Part shown: in pieces, positions 42,113-51,500 of the stretch | Layout of the letters: every line of letters begins with the position of its first letter | Numbering within the stretch: position 1 is the stretch's first letter | Assembly: GCA_902605445.1 (NCBI GenBank) | Contig: CACLCL010000002.1 | Span: forward strand, 1-64,000 | Direction of reading: 5' to 3' | Source: an uncultured Bacteroidota bacterium | Lineage (GTDB): Bacteria; Bacteroidota; Bacteroidia; Flavobacteriales; Flavobacteriaceae | Length of the DNA: 64,000 nucleotides | The notes under the pieces: generated by a model | Databases searched by the model: none | Told to the model about the DNA's origin: nothing | What the model saw: the letters and a program-made list of their open reading frames with translations, nothing else | Position numbers and translations under genes: made by a program

Positions 42113-42502
42113 ATGAGAAATAAACTATTTAGCTTATCAATTTTTATTTTATTATCATGTAATCCAGCAAAGGATACTATATCAAAGTCATCATCAAACT
42201 TTTCAATTTCTCCAGCTGCAACTACTTTACTTGATGTTATTGTAGGTAAATTCCCTGGGGTTAAGGTAATTGGATACAACGTTGATAATATGGATCCAAA
42301 AATATTAATTAGAGGTGGTAGTTTATCAATTAATAATCAGGCATATGCAATATACGACGTTAATGGTTCAATACAAACCGATTTTCCGTCATATATTGAC
42401 CCACAAAATGTTAAAAGTATCTCAATTTTAAAGTCCCTTGCTGCAACCAATAGATACGGTGGAATAGCCAGAGGCGGAGCTATAATTATAAAATTAAAAT
42501 GA
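42113..42502 (+). CDS. stand-alone TonB-receptor plug-domain lipoprotein
   Basis: 129 residues. A lipoprotein signal ends ILLSC. The rest is only a plug domain: DVIVGKFPGVKVIGYNV, ILIRGGSLSINNQAYAIYDVNG and IDPQNVKSISILKSLAATNRYGGIARGGAIIIKLK, where the R-G-G and 'V.SI.ILK...A..YG..A..GVI' lines are those of TonB-dependent receptors. No beta-barrel follows. Its stop overlaps the subtilase start (4 bp), so the two are translated together. A stand-alone plug may act as a binding or adaptor lipoprotein; its role is not known. Confidence 0.8.
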   Translation: MRNKLFSLSIFILLSCNPAKDTISKSSSNFSISPAATTLLDVIVGKFPGVKVIGYNVDNMDPKILIRGGSLSINNQAYAIYDVNGSIQTDFPSYIDPQNVKSISILKSLAATNRYGGIARGGAIIIKLK

Positions 42503-45273
42503 TGAAAAAATATCTAATTATTCTATTTACAAACGTATTAATTTCTCAAAATTTTAATGAGAATTTCCTAGATGGAACAATAATGTTTAAGCTAAATGAT
42601 TATGTAGAATATTCTGGTGAATCTGTCTACAAAACTAATGACGGAATAGGTTTAATTGATAACTTATCAAATTATCCTGATATAAATTCAATATTTCAGG
42701 ACATAAATGTTCTTCAATTTGAAAGACCAAGTTATTTCACAAATAAAAGAGAATTACAAAAAATATATAGAATTAAATTTGATGATTTTGATAAAATTGA
42801 TTTGCTAATTAAAAAGTTGAATGATTTAGAAAGTATTGAATATGCTGAGAAAGAGCCTATTTACAGGACCACTTTTGTACCAAACGATTCTTACCATTGG
42901 GGAAACAACAAATGGTACCACACACTTGTAAATTCAGAACAAGCGTGGGATATAAGTTTAGGAAATGAAAATATAAAAATTGCTGTTGTTGATAATGCTG
43001 TTGGAACATCTCACTTGGATTTAAGTGTTTTTAAACAGCGTGATGTCGCTGACAATGATGATGATGCAAATCCACCACTTACCTACAGCCAAAATTCATC
43101 CTGGTCCCATGGTACACATTGCGCTGGTCTCGCTACAGCTTCAATAAATAATGCTTTGGGAATTGCATCTTTAGGTGGTAATGTAGAGTTAATTGGAGTA
43201 AAAGTAACACCAAACGGAGAGAGCCCAAATTCTCTTTTCTACACATATAATGGTGTTCAATGGGCATGTGCAAATGGTGCAAATATCGTTAGTATGTCAT
43301 ATGGAGGTTCGGGTGAGTCAAGTGCTCAACAAGATTTAATAAACGCATACAACGAAGTAGTATTTGTAGCCGCTGCGGGAAATGATGGGAATACAACCCA
43401 GTTTTATCCAGCTGCTTATATGAATGTAATCGGAGTTGGTTCAGTTGATGCTAACGATCAAAGATCTAGTTTTTCAAATTATAATTCTGGCTTTCCTTGG
43501 GTCGACATAGCCTCTCCTGGTGGATACTCTTATGGTGGATTGCTAAGTTCTGTTTATACTGATGATCTAAATAGTTATGCAAACTTTGGTGGTACCTCAA
43601 TGGCTGCACCCTTCGCGGCAGGACTTATTGGCCTAATGAAAAGTATCAATCCGTCACTAACAAGAAATCAAATACAAAATTGTTTAATTTCAAGTGGGGT
43701 TGACATTAACCAAGATATTGGACCAAGAATTGATGCTTATGCTGCTCTTGTTTGCGCACAACCTGGAAATAATAACCCACTTGCAGGATTTACCGCATCC
43801 CCCCAAATAGCATTTCAAAATCAGGGAGTCACTTTCTCAAACAATTCTGTAAATGGTGAAAATTGGTTTTGGACATTTGAAGGAGGTAGTCCTAACACAT
43901 ACAATGGAGAAACCCCCCCTGAAATTTTTTACTCTGATGTAGGAACTTATGATGTTACCTTAACGGTATCTAATTCCGAGGGTGAACAAACTATAACCAA
44001 AGAAGACTATATAACTGTATATGTTGAAGCATCAGGTGCATGGATTTTACAAAACTCAAATTTTGATGCTGGGAGCACAGGAATAAATTATTTATCTATT
44101 GTTGACGAAAACGTTGTATGGGGAACGGCATTTGATGGAAGTGGAAATGGAATTAATATCCAAAAATTTACTAAAACCACTAATGGTGGTGACACTTGGG
44201 AATACTCTGAGATTGATATTGGTAATGCAGAATTAGGAATCTCTATGATTCATGCATTAGATGCACAAACTGCTTGGCTTGTAGCTTATCCTAGAGGCGC
44301 CAATCAAATTGGAGGTATATTTAAAACCATTGATGGAGGATTAACTTGGTCAAGACAAGACAGTGCAAACTATGACTCAAGCTCATCGTTTGCTAATGTT
44401 GTTTATTTTTGGGATGAAAATGTAGGTTTTGCTCAAGGTGATCCATTAAGTACGGAATTTGAACTTTATGTAACAAATGATGGTGGAGATAATTGGAATG
44501 CGGTTCCAGGCTCATCAATTCCAAACCCATTAGGTGGCGAATACGGTTACACACGACAAATTGAAGTTGTTGATGACAATGTTTGGTTCTCAACAAATAA
44601 TGGAAGAATTTATCATTCCATTGACAGGGGTAATAATTGGACAGTATATCAATCTCCGATTTCTGACTTTGGAAGTGCAGAAGTTAATGGTAATTTATCG
44701 TTTGCTGACTCTCAAAATGGAGTTATTATCGATAATAGTGGTAATGTATATAGATCGACAAATGCCGGTGCTAGTTGGACCCAAATATCAACAACTGGAC
44801 CAGTATATACTTCAGGACTGTGCTTTATTGAGGGAACAAATACAATATTTTCAACTGGGGGTGGTTCGTCATTTAGTAATGATGGTGGATACAGCTGGAA
44901 TCCTATTGATACTACAACTCACCTATATGTTGATTTTCATGATGAAAATATCGGATGGTCTGGAGGATGGACCCAAGAAACCGGTTTTGTCACTGTTGGA
45001 GGAGTTTGGAAGTGGGAAGATTTCAGTCTAGACATTGACGAAATTATTGATCTTAATGAATTAAAATATTTTCCAAATCCAACCTCTGGGATCCTAAATA
45101 TTTCATATAGTGGGAACTTGTTAATTTCAGTTTTCGATATAAATGGAAGAAAATTGCTTTTAACTGAAAATAAAACTGTTGATTTTACAGAGTTTAATGA
45201 CGGAATTTATATTGTGAAAGTCAAAGAACTAAACTCAAATTTTGTCAAACATTTTAAGATTATAAAAAAATGA
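42499..45273 (+). CDS. T9SS-exported subtilisin-like protease (S8) with PKD and sialidase-like repeats
   Basis: 924 residues. A signal peptide and propeptide-like region (1-125) precede the S8 domain (about 130-420), with D165 (AVVDNAVG), H204 (SHGTHCAG) and S367 (GTSMAAP) as the triad. A PKD domain (about 430-510; FWTFEGGSP, YDVTLTVSN) follows, then YCF48/BNR-like WSR- and T-NGG-type repeats (about 515-830). Residues 850-924 are a type A T9SS sorting domain (LKYFPNPTSGILNI). It is a large surface or secreted protease. It overlaps the plug-domain gene and the SOUL gene by 4 bp each, which ties the three together. Confidence 0.92.
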   Translation: MMKKYLIILFTNVLISQNFNENFLDGTIMFKLNDYVEYSGESVYKTNDGIGLIDNLSNYPDINSIFQDINVLQFERPSYFTNKRELQKIYRIKFDDFDKIDLLIKKLNDLESIEYAEKEPIYRTTFVPNDSYHWGNNKWYHTLVNSEQAWDISLGNENIKIAVVDNAVGTSHLDLSVFKQRDVADNDDDANPPLTYSQNSSWSHGTHCAGLATASINNALGIASLGGNVELIGVKVTPNGESPNSLFYTYNGVQWACANGANIVSMSYGGSGESSAQQDLINAYNEVVFVAAAGNDGNTTQFYPAAYMNVIGVGSVDANDQRSSFSNYNSGFPWVDIASPGGYSYGGLLSSVYTDDLNSYANFGGTSMAAPFAAGLIGLMKSINPSLTRNQIQNCLISSGVDINQDIGPRIDAYAALVCAQPGNNNPLAGFTASPQIAFQNQGVTFSNNSVNGENWFWTFEGGSPNTYNGETPPEIFYSDVGTYDVTLTVSNSEGEQTITKEDYITVYVEASGAWILQNSNFDAGSTGINYLSIVDENVVWGTAFDGSGNGINIQKFTKTTNGGDTWEYSEIDIGNAELGISMIHALDAQTAWLVAYPRGANQIGGIFKTIDGGLTWSRQDSANYDSSSSFANVVYFWDENVGFAQGDPLSTEFELYVTNDGGDNWNAVPGSSIPNPLGGEYGYTRQIEVVDDNVWFSTNNGRIYHSIDRGNNWTVYQSPISDFGSAEVNGNLSFADSQNGVIIDNSGNVYRSTNAGASWTQISTTGPVYTSGLCFIEGTNTIFSTGGGSSFSNDGGYSWNPIDTTTHLYVDFHDENIGWSGGWTQETGFVTVGGVWKWEDFSLDIDEIIDLNELKYFPNPTSGILNISYSGNLLISVFDINGRKLLLTENKTVDFTEFNDGIYIVKVKELNSNFVKHFKIIKK

Positions 45274-45821
45274 GATATTTAATTCTTACATTATTTATGT
45301 TTTTTTCAGCCAGTAAATACGAAACTCAAAAATATAATGTTATTGTTTCTGATAACGATTTTGAGATTCGTTATTATCCAAAAGCTTTAAAAGCCAAGGT
45401 TTCATCTACTAAAAACTCAAATGGAAACTTTTATAAGCTATTCAAATTTATTAGTGGAAATAATGAAAACGGTGATAAAATTCAAATGACTACCCCTGTC
45501 TACATGAAAAATGAAAAAAATAAGAATACAATGGAGTTTGTCATGCCTTCAAAGTATGATATTAATTCTATCTCAAATCCAAATGATAAAGATGTAACTA
45601 TTTTTGAGTCTGAAGCTAAGTACTATGCTTGCATAAGGTATGGTGGCTACTCAAATGACAGTAAGTTCAAAGAACATTCAAAAGATTTATCACAAAAACT
45701 AAAAGAACTTAATATTGAAACTGTAGGTGACTTTTTTTATGTTTCATATGATAGCCCCTACAAGGTTTTTAATAGAAGAAATGAAGCCATGATTGAAATT
45801 AATTATGATGAAAATAATTAA
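45270..45821 (+). CDS. SOUL family heme-binding-like protein
   Basis: 183 residues with a weak signal-like N-terminus. The SOUL pattern is clear: FEIRYYPKALKAKV at the start, FKFISGNNENGDKIQMTTPVYM in the middle, then MEFVMPSKY and ACIRYGGYSNDSKF. SOUL proteins bind heme or other tetrapyrroles in some organisms, but the bacterial role is uncertain. It overlaps the subtilase stop by 4 bp and meets the convergent DUF4920 gene with a 4-bp overlap. Confidence 0.87.
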   Translation: MRYLILTLFMFFSASKYETQKYNVIVSDNDFEIRYYPKALKAKVSSTKNSNGNFYKLFKFISGNNENGDKIQMTTPVYMKNEKNKNTMEFVMPSKYDINSISNPNDKDVTIFESEAKYYACIRYGGYSNDSKFKEHSKDLSQKLKELNIETVGDFFYVSYDSPYKVFNRRNEAMIEINYDENN

Positions 45822-46261
45822 TTTTTTATAGCTACACCATCAGCAATCATATTAAGTTTAATCTTTGGCTCAGTAATGCTATTTATATAAGAGTGAGACT
45901 TATTTGCATCTTCTGCGTAGTGTTTTAACATCTCAACAGAAATCGTGTCATTATTTATTTCGCCTGTCATGTAAATAGTTTTTCCTTCAACACCTTGTTT
46001 AGGTACAAAAAAAGCATAATCCTTGAATTTTACAAATACAGTGTCAGTTTCAACTAAAACATTCATCCAACATCCTTTCTTTGGACAAACATCAATAATT
46101 TCTCCTTTAATATTATTAGGTCCCATTTCATTGATGTTTAAATTGTATGAATCTAAATTTGTTAAATCTTTTTTTTCACCAAAAAAGTCAAATCGGGAAT
46201 TATTTTTGCAATTAAAAAAAAGTAATAAAATTAAAGTAATAAGCAAAGTTTTTAATTTCAT
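45818..46261 (-). CDS. DUF4920 lipoprotein
   Basis: 147 residues. A lipoprotein signal ends LLLFFNC. The mature part has an OB-like layout with GEIIDVCPKKGCWMNVLVETD and VKFKDYAFFVPKQGVEGKTIYMTGEI, the conserved Cys-x-x-x-x-Cys-Trp-Met of DUF4920. The paired cysteines suggest metal or redox work, but no function is established. It is divergent from the SRPBCC-like gene by 30 bp. Confidence 0.82.
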   Translation of the reverse strand: MKLKTLLITLILLLFFNCKNNSRFDFFGEKKDLTNLDSYNLNINEMGPNNIKGEIIDVCPKKGCWMNVLVETDTVFVKFKDYAFFVPKQGVEGKTIYMTGEINNDTISVEMLKHYAEDANKSHSYINSITEPKIKLNMIADGVAIKN

Positions 46262-46291
46262 TTTTCAATATTATAATTTATCTTTAAATAG

Positions 46292-46804
46292 ATGGAATTA
46301 ATAGCTAATTTAAAAAAAAATTGGAGTGCTCAATATAGAAAAAAAATGGGTGGTTCAAAAGAGGACGTTTGGAAGGTGATTTCGATGCAAAATAATTTAA
46401 ATTATGTACATCCTTTTTGTAAAAAAAATAAAGTTATTCTGTGGGATGGAGAAAAATCAAAAGATATTTTAGTTTATTTAAATGATTTAACCTTCATTCG
46501 TGAATTTTTAACCTGGGAGAAAAATATAGGCTACAGTTTGATTATTGGTGAAAAAAATAAACAAAAGTCATATGTAGAGTGGGAAATTGATACAATTAAT
46601 GATGACACTTATCTTACTATAACAGTTTACCCATATTTTATAAAAAATTTACCTAAGTTCATAACCTTTTTTCCTTACTATTTATTCGTTATTCCAAAGC
46701 TAAAATCTTACTTGAAAAGTGTTATTAATGGAATTGATTATTATATTGAAACTAAAAAACCTATCCCAAAAAATTATTTTGGAAAACATAGCTGGTTTTC
46801 TTAA
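46292..46804 (+). CDS. SRPBCC/START-like domain protein
   Basis: 170 residues. An N-terminal helix and strand lead to GGSKEDVWKVISMQNNLNYVHPFCKKNKVI, then YVEWEIDTINDDTYLTITVYPYF and a long closing helix, the layout of ligand-binding SRPBCC proteins. No catalytic residues or signal peptide are visible. It is probably a cytosolic binding protein for a hydrophobic ligand. The call is based on fold pattern only. A 12-bp tandem repeat follows its stop. Confidence 0.6.
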   Translation: MELIANLKKNWSAQYRKKMGGSKEDVWKVISMQNNLNYVHPFCKKNKVILWDGEKSKDILVYLNDLTFIREFLTWEKNIGYSLIIGEKNKQKSYVEWEIDTINDDTYLTITVYPYFIKNLPKFITFFPYYLFVIPKLKSYLKSVINGIDYYIETKKPIPKNYFGKHSWFS

Positions 46805-46826
46805 AATTTGGTACAAAATTTGGTAC
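46803..46826. repeat. two tandem copies of AAAATTTGGTAC
   Basis: AAAATTTGGTAC occurs twice in tandem in the 40-bp gap between the SRPBCC-like gene and the next gene. It lies where the promoter or ribosome-binding region of the downstream gene would be. Meaning unknown. Confidence 0.6.
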
Positions 46827-46844
46827 TAAGTCATTTTATCAATT

Positions 46845-47537
46845 ATGGAAAAAGTAAATTTATATAAGCAGTTATTAAGCGAAAGAAACAGCTCGATTGA
46901 ATCAAAGAACATTGACAATTTTTTAAAATCAATATTTGAAAGAAAAGATATCAAACAAACATTAAATAAAAAAAATACAGATTCATTTAATCAACTAGAT
47001 TTTGATAAAATGGAGACAAAAAATATTTTTCACTTAAAAAATATTGAAAAAATTTGTATCAAATATAGATTAAGATTTCTCGACTCCAATTTGTTTAAGG
47101 GTGATTATCCCAAGAATATTTCAAACATCATTTCTGATATCGAAAACTTGCATAAAACAAAGCTGAAAAACTTTATGATTATGGCTCCTTCTAAACTTTT
47201 TAAAATTAAAAGCCCTGACGACCCACTATTGTTTGTTCCAATTGGAAATGATTATTACTATTTAATTCATAAGTGGGGAAATGAATTTAATAATTTAAGA
47301 AAGATTCTAGTTTTACCATTTAAAAATATTGATAACCTAACCATTTTTTCGATACTAGTTAGTGTTGTTTTTGCCTTTATTGGAAAATTAATTTTTCCTG
47401 ACATGAGTATGTCAGAAGTTTTTATCTTGTTCCTATTTTTGGTTAAAGGTTTTATATTTATTTTCTTTTATACCTTCTTTTTGACTAGAAAAAACTTTAA
47501 CGAATCAATATGGAACAGTAAATACGACTCTTTTTAG
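46845..47537 (+). CDS. hypothetical membrane protein
   Basis: 230 residues. The first 165 residues are soluble, Lys/Asn-rich and probably cytosolic, with a conserved-looking core (NIFHLKNIEKICIKYRLRFLDS; DPLLFVPIGNDYYYLIHKWGNEFN). Two transmembrane helices follow (about 170-190 and 197-217), then a short tail. I do not recognise the family, though the core looks like a protein seen across Flavobacteriia. Convergent with marC, 2 bp between stops. Confidence 0.65.
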   Translation: MEKVNLYKQLLSERNSSIESKNIDNFLKSIFERKDIKQTLNKKNTDSFNQLDFDKMETKNIFHLKNIEKICIKYRLRFLDSNLFKGDYPKNISNIISDIENLHKTKLKNFMIMAPSKLFKIKSPDDPLLFVPIGNDYYYLIHKWGNEFNNLRKILVLPFKNIDNLTIFSILVSVVFAFIGKLIFPDMSMSEVFILFLFLVKGFIFIFFYTFFLTRKNFNESIWNSKYDSF

Positions 47538-47539
47538 TC

Positions 47540-48118
47540 TTAGAATAATTCCTTGACATTTGAAGTAAATAACTTAACTGCTATTGCCAATAATATAACT
47601 CCGAAAACTTTTCTAATTATATTAATTCCGTTTTTACCAATAAATCTTTCAATTCTATTTGATGTTTTCAAAACTATATATATAAATAGTACATTTATTA
47701 TTATCGCAATAAGTATGTTATAATTGGAGAATTCGGATTTAATAGACAAAATAGTTGTCAAGCTTCCAGGGCCAGCGATTAACGGAAATGCCAAAGGAAA
47801 AACTGATGCAGTAAGTTTATTAGCTTCATCATCTCTGTATATAGTTATTCCTAAGATCATTTCTAAAGCAATAAAAAATAAAACAAAAGAACCCGCCACA
47901 GCAAATGAATTAACGTCTATTCCAATTAATCTCAAAATCTCCTGACCAACATATAAGAAGGCTATCATTATTACCCCCGCAATTAATGAAGCCTTTTCAC
48001 TTTGAATGTGACCAACTTTTGATCTTAAATCTATTATTATTGGGATATTTCCAATAATGTCAATAACTGCAAATAAAACCATAAAAGCAGTAAATATCTC
48101 CTTTATGTTAAGTTCCAT
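47540..48118 (-). CDS. MarC family membrane protein
   Basis: 192 residues, six helices. AVIDIIGNIPIIIDL at the start and ASVFPLAFPLIAGPGSLTTILSI in the middle are the two inverted N-P/G-P repeat motifs of the MarC/YhgN family. Members are inner-membrane proteins of unclear transport function; the early link with antibiotic resistance was not upheld. It is a single gene between the hypothetical protein and the tRNA-Arg terminator. Confidence 0.9.
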   Translation of the reverse strand: MELNIKEIFTAFMVLFAVIDIIGNIPIIIDLRSKVGHIQSEKASLIAGVIMIAFLYVGQEILRLIGIDVNSFAVAGSFVLFFIALEMILGITIYRDDEANKLTASVFPLAFPLIAGPGSLTTILSIKSEFSNYNILIAIIINVLFIYIVLKTSNRIERFIGKNGINIIRKVFGVILLAIAVKLFTSNVKELF

Positions 48119-48165
48119 AATTAAAATTTTTGCAAATGTGAGTAAATTATTATTATTCTAAAAAA

Positions 48166-48196
48166 AAAAGGCCTACTAATTAAAGTAGACCTTAAA
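48166..48196 (-). terminator. terminator of tRNA-Arg
   Basis: AAGGCCTACT and AGTAGACCTT form a 10-base stem with one mismatch around AATTAA, and A-runs on the plus strand (T-runs on the minus strand) follow. It lies just past the 3' end of tRNA-Arg. Confidence 0.7.
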
Positions 48197-48201
48197 AGAT
48201 G

Positions 48202-48275
48202 TGACCTCGGAGGGATTCAAACCCCCAACCTTCTGAGCCGTAATCAGATGCTCTATTCAGTTAAGCTACGAGGCC
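48202..48275 (-). tRNA. tRNA-Arg (ACG)
   Basis: A 74-nt cloverleaf: acceptor GGCCTCG with CGAGGTC (one G-U), D-arm GCTTAACTGAATAGAGC, anticodon stem TCTGA/TCAGA around TTACGGC (anticodon ACG, expected to be edited to ICG) and T-arm GGGGGTTTGAATCCCTC. CCA is not encoded. A terminator follows, and a small membrane protein gene lies just upstream. Confidence 0.95.
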
Positions 48276-48276
48276 G

Positions 48277-48489
48277 TTATTTTTTAATTTTCACAAAAGG
48301 AAAATAAAATGGAAAGGCACAAACCAAAAATAAAATATAATTTTGCCACCAACTTAATTGAAAGTTAAAGACATATTCAATAATATTTACAATTAATAAT
48401 GCAAAAATAAAGAATAACCAAAATCTTAGATTTAGTAAAAATCTCAAATTACATTTAAAAAAATCAATCACATTATTAAATTTAAGCAA
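48277..48489 (-). CDS. small two-helix membrane protein, unknown function
   Basis: 70 residues. Two hydrophobic helices (about 20-38 and 45-65) and a basic N-terminus and end (FVKIKK). The stop lies 1 bp upstream of the tRNA-Arg 5' end, so both are probably on one transcript. It begins 17 bp downstream of the large haloperoxidase gene. No family recognised. Confidence 0.55.
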   Translation of the reverse strand: MLKFNNVIDFFKCNLRFLLNLRFWLFFIFALLIVNIIEYVFNFQLSWWQNYILFLVCAFPFYFPFVKIKK

Positions 48490-48506
48490 ACTTAAATAAT
48501 ATTAAT

Positions 48507-51500
48507 CTAATAAATAATTATTTTAAAAGTGTATCCATTTGTATTTAAAAAATAGATACCTTTTGGTAAGTTAAGAGTAGATATTTTAAAAATGTTATTT
48601 TGATAAATTGGTGATATTTCAATTTTTTTACCCTCAATCGTAAATAAATTAAATTTATAATATTCCTCTGCATTAATAACATATATTTCTTCACCAGTTC
48701 TTATAGGGTTAGCTAATAGTCTTGGAATAGGTAACTTAATTTCAGGACTTGACAGATTATTTTCAAAATATTGGATTCCAAATTCATAACTATCATTTCC
48801 GATTATGTTACCAATTATTCTGCCTGGAATATCATCAATATAGGGATGAATACCTCCCCAAATTCTTGATAAACCACATTGATCTGCTGCATCTCTATAT
48901 GACACCCACTGAAGCTCGATGTCCTGACTTGGACCATCTTCAAAAACTAAAAATTCATTTTGTTTAGCGTTAAAGGTGTGTAGACCTCCCGGAAAATAGG
49001 GGCTGCCAGTAAAATTTGTTAGCATTTCTGCAGCTGCCCTGGAGTAAGTTGAGTGACCTGAAACATAACCAGCAAAATTTGGTGTTACAAATGTTGGTCT
49101 TTGATATGGCCACCAGTTTTCGGCAAGAATCCATCCAACCCCCGCAAAATCAGTTTCAGTATTACCAACATAATTATGACCCCTCCAAGTGTATAATTTT
49201 ATTTTTCCAACATTTTCATCACTATCTCCAGCCAAAGGATCTTCTGGCTGAATAACTTCTATATAACCATCTAAAAGTGGAAATCCATTTTCATTAAAAT
49301 TTTCAAGAGAGTTATCAGAACCTTGACCATTTTCTGAAAAGTATCTAATAGCTGAGATAGGTCTGATATAATCATACCAACCTTTAATACCCCAAACAGA
49401 AATTGCAACGTCATGCATAGTACCACCCAAAAGAAAATACGACTTAATATCCCATTCAAGGTCAGATAAAATATTTCCTGTACCTTGAAATTTTTTCTCA
49501 AGTTCAGGATGATCACTTACCTCGTTTAAAAGAACAAACCAATGTCCAGGGGGTGTTTCAGAGTCTGGGCCGTCTGCCCAATACTCAGCTAAAACCCTTG
49601 TATAGTCTCCTCTTTTAACATTTTGTACTTCATAGCTTTCATTGGTAATCGGATTTTGTGTGTAGCCTTGTCCTGAATCGCCTCCTCCAAAGTAGTCGTA
49701 GAAATTATTATAATCGGAAAAATCAGTAGGAAATAAATCATCATTAACGTTACCAAGTGAATTTGGGGAAATATCCCATATAGCTTGATTATTAGGGGTC
49801 ATATGAGAACCCCATATTGAAACCATCGAGAAAGCGTCGATGAACTGCTGATTAGTTTCAGCATTATCATCAATTAAAGGCGGTACTCCAGGATCATGAT
49901 ATACCATATACGAGTTTCCATCCCTTTCATAAATATTCAAATTATCTTGATTTAAACCGAATGGCCAAACACTACCCCATTCAGCTCCTAAAAAATCAGG
50001 GGTATTTTCAGAAAGGACATTGCCACTTTGATCAACAAAAACATCTAATGTTAAAGGCTGCCATCTGTTAGGATTTGTAAGCGATGGATTTCCAGAAAAT
50101 ATTGGAGTTAATGGTTCATTTACGGGTGAATAAAATTGATTTTCATAGTCGTCCTGTTCATTCGAGCCATCTAATAGTCCGTATTGTATATAATTTTCAG
50201 CTATATAATTACCTAGTGCAATAGAATTTTCAGAGTAATTTTCAGAGTTCAAATTATTTATATCTAAACCTAGAACACTCATTAAATTATTAGCTCTATT
50301 AATTATTTCAGTGTATCCTGGTGAATTTAAAAATCTATGCTTTATTATTCTGTATGCTGAGTAGCTGATTGCATTAATTTCTTTTTCATAATGATTCTCA
50401 GAGCTAGAAAAAGATGAAAAGCTTGATTCAAAACCATTATTTATATTTCCAATCAAATATGGTGAACCCTGTTGGTTGACGATAGACCAAGCATCATACA
50501 TAGCAGCGCTTGTATGAAATAGATTTCTTGCGTGTACAGTAGGTCTGGCCAAATCATTTCTTATTGAAAATAAAAGTACTTCATTCCATAATCTTGCAAT
50601 CGAGAAACTAAATTCATCTGAATTTTGAGGCAATTCAATATTAACATTATAATCTATTATTGCTGTTGAACATTCATTTGATGATGCCATTAATGAAACT
50701 ATTCCAGTCTGGCCAATATCCCATTTTACTGAAATTTCAGATGACCCATTGCCCGTAATGATTTCCCCATTACTTACTGACCAATTGTAACTTTCCATAG
50801 AGGTGTCTGAATAATTATAAGTATGAACCTCTAATGGCTGTACAATATTACTTCCGTTTATTTCTTGAGATTCAATATATACACAAGAATTGTCATCGAG
50901 AGTTGCTTCAGGGTTATAATTACATGAATTTTCATCAGTACATCCTTGGATTTTAATTGATGTATTATTATCAATTAAATTTAAAGCTTGCCCCTCGATA
51001 ATTTTGTATGTTGAGTTGGTGTTTAAATCATTATAGGATTCCTCAAGACCGTTAGGCCACTTAATATTAATACTAGAAATTGATAAATTTTCAGCAGCAC
51101 CAAAATGAACACCTGCTAAAGATTGTGATTGATATCCTGAACCAGAATACTGGCGAATTTGGCTAGAACCATCACTAAAATTTACCTGAATTAGAGAACC
51201 TATTGCATCACGATTAGACATTGTTCCTTGTAAATAGAACTTTACCCAAGAACCCATAATTTCTTCAGAATAATATGCGTCTACAGATGTATTTTCCCAT
51301 AATTTTATATTATTGAAAAAATCAGTGACTATTAAATCTAAGTCTCCATCATTATCATAATCAAAAGAAACTACTGATCTACTTTTAGACATTATTGGAG
51401 GATTTCCAGAAAAAGTTCCCGCAACAAAGTTATTATTAAGTCCTTCACCCTGATTTAGCATGAACCTATCATTTTCAGAATTAAAAAATCCATTTGCGAC

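Noticed and set aside
42052-42279. 75-codon minus-strand ORF
   Set aside because: It is antisense to the plug-domain lipoprotein start, with no signal or motif.
44534-45031. 165-codon ORF in the +1 frame of the subtilase gene
   Set aside because: It is an overlapping frame inside the repeat-rich part of a clearly real protein.
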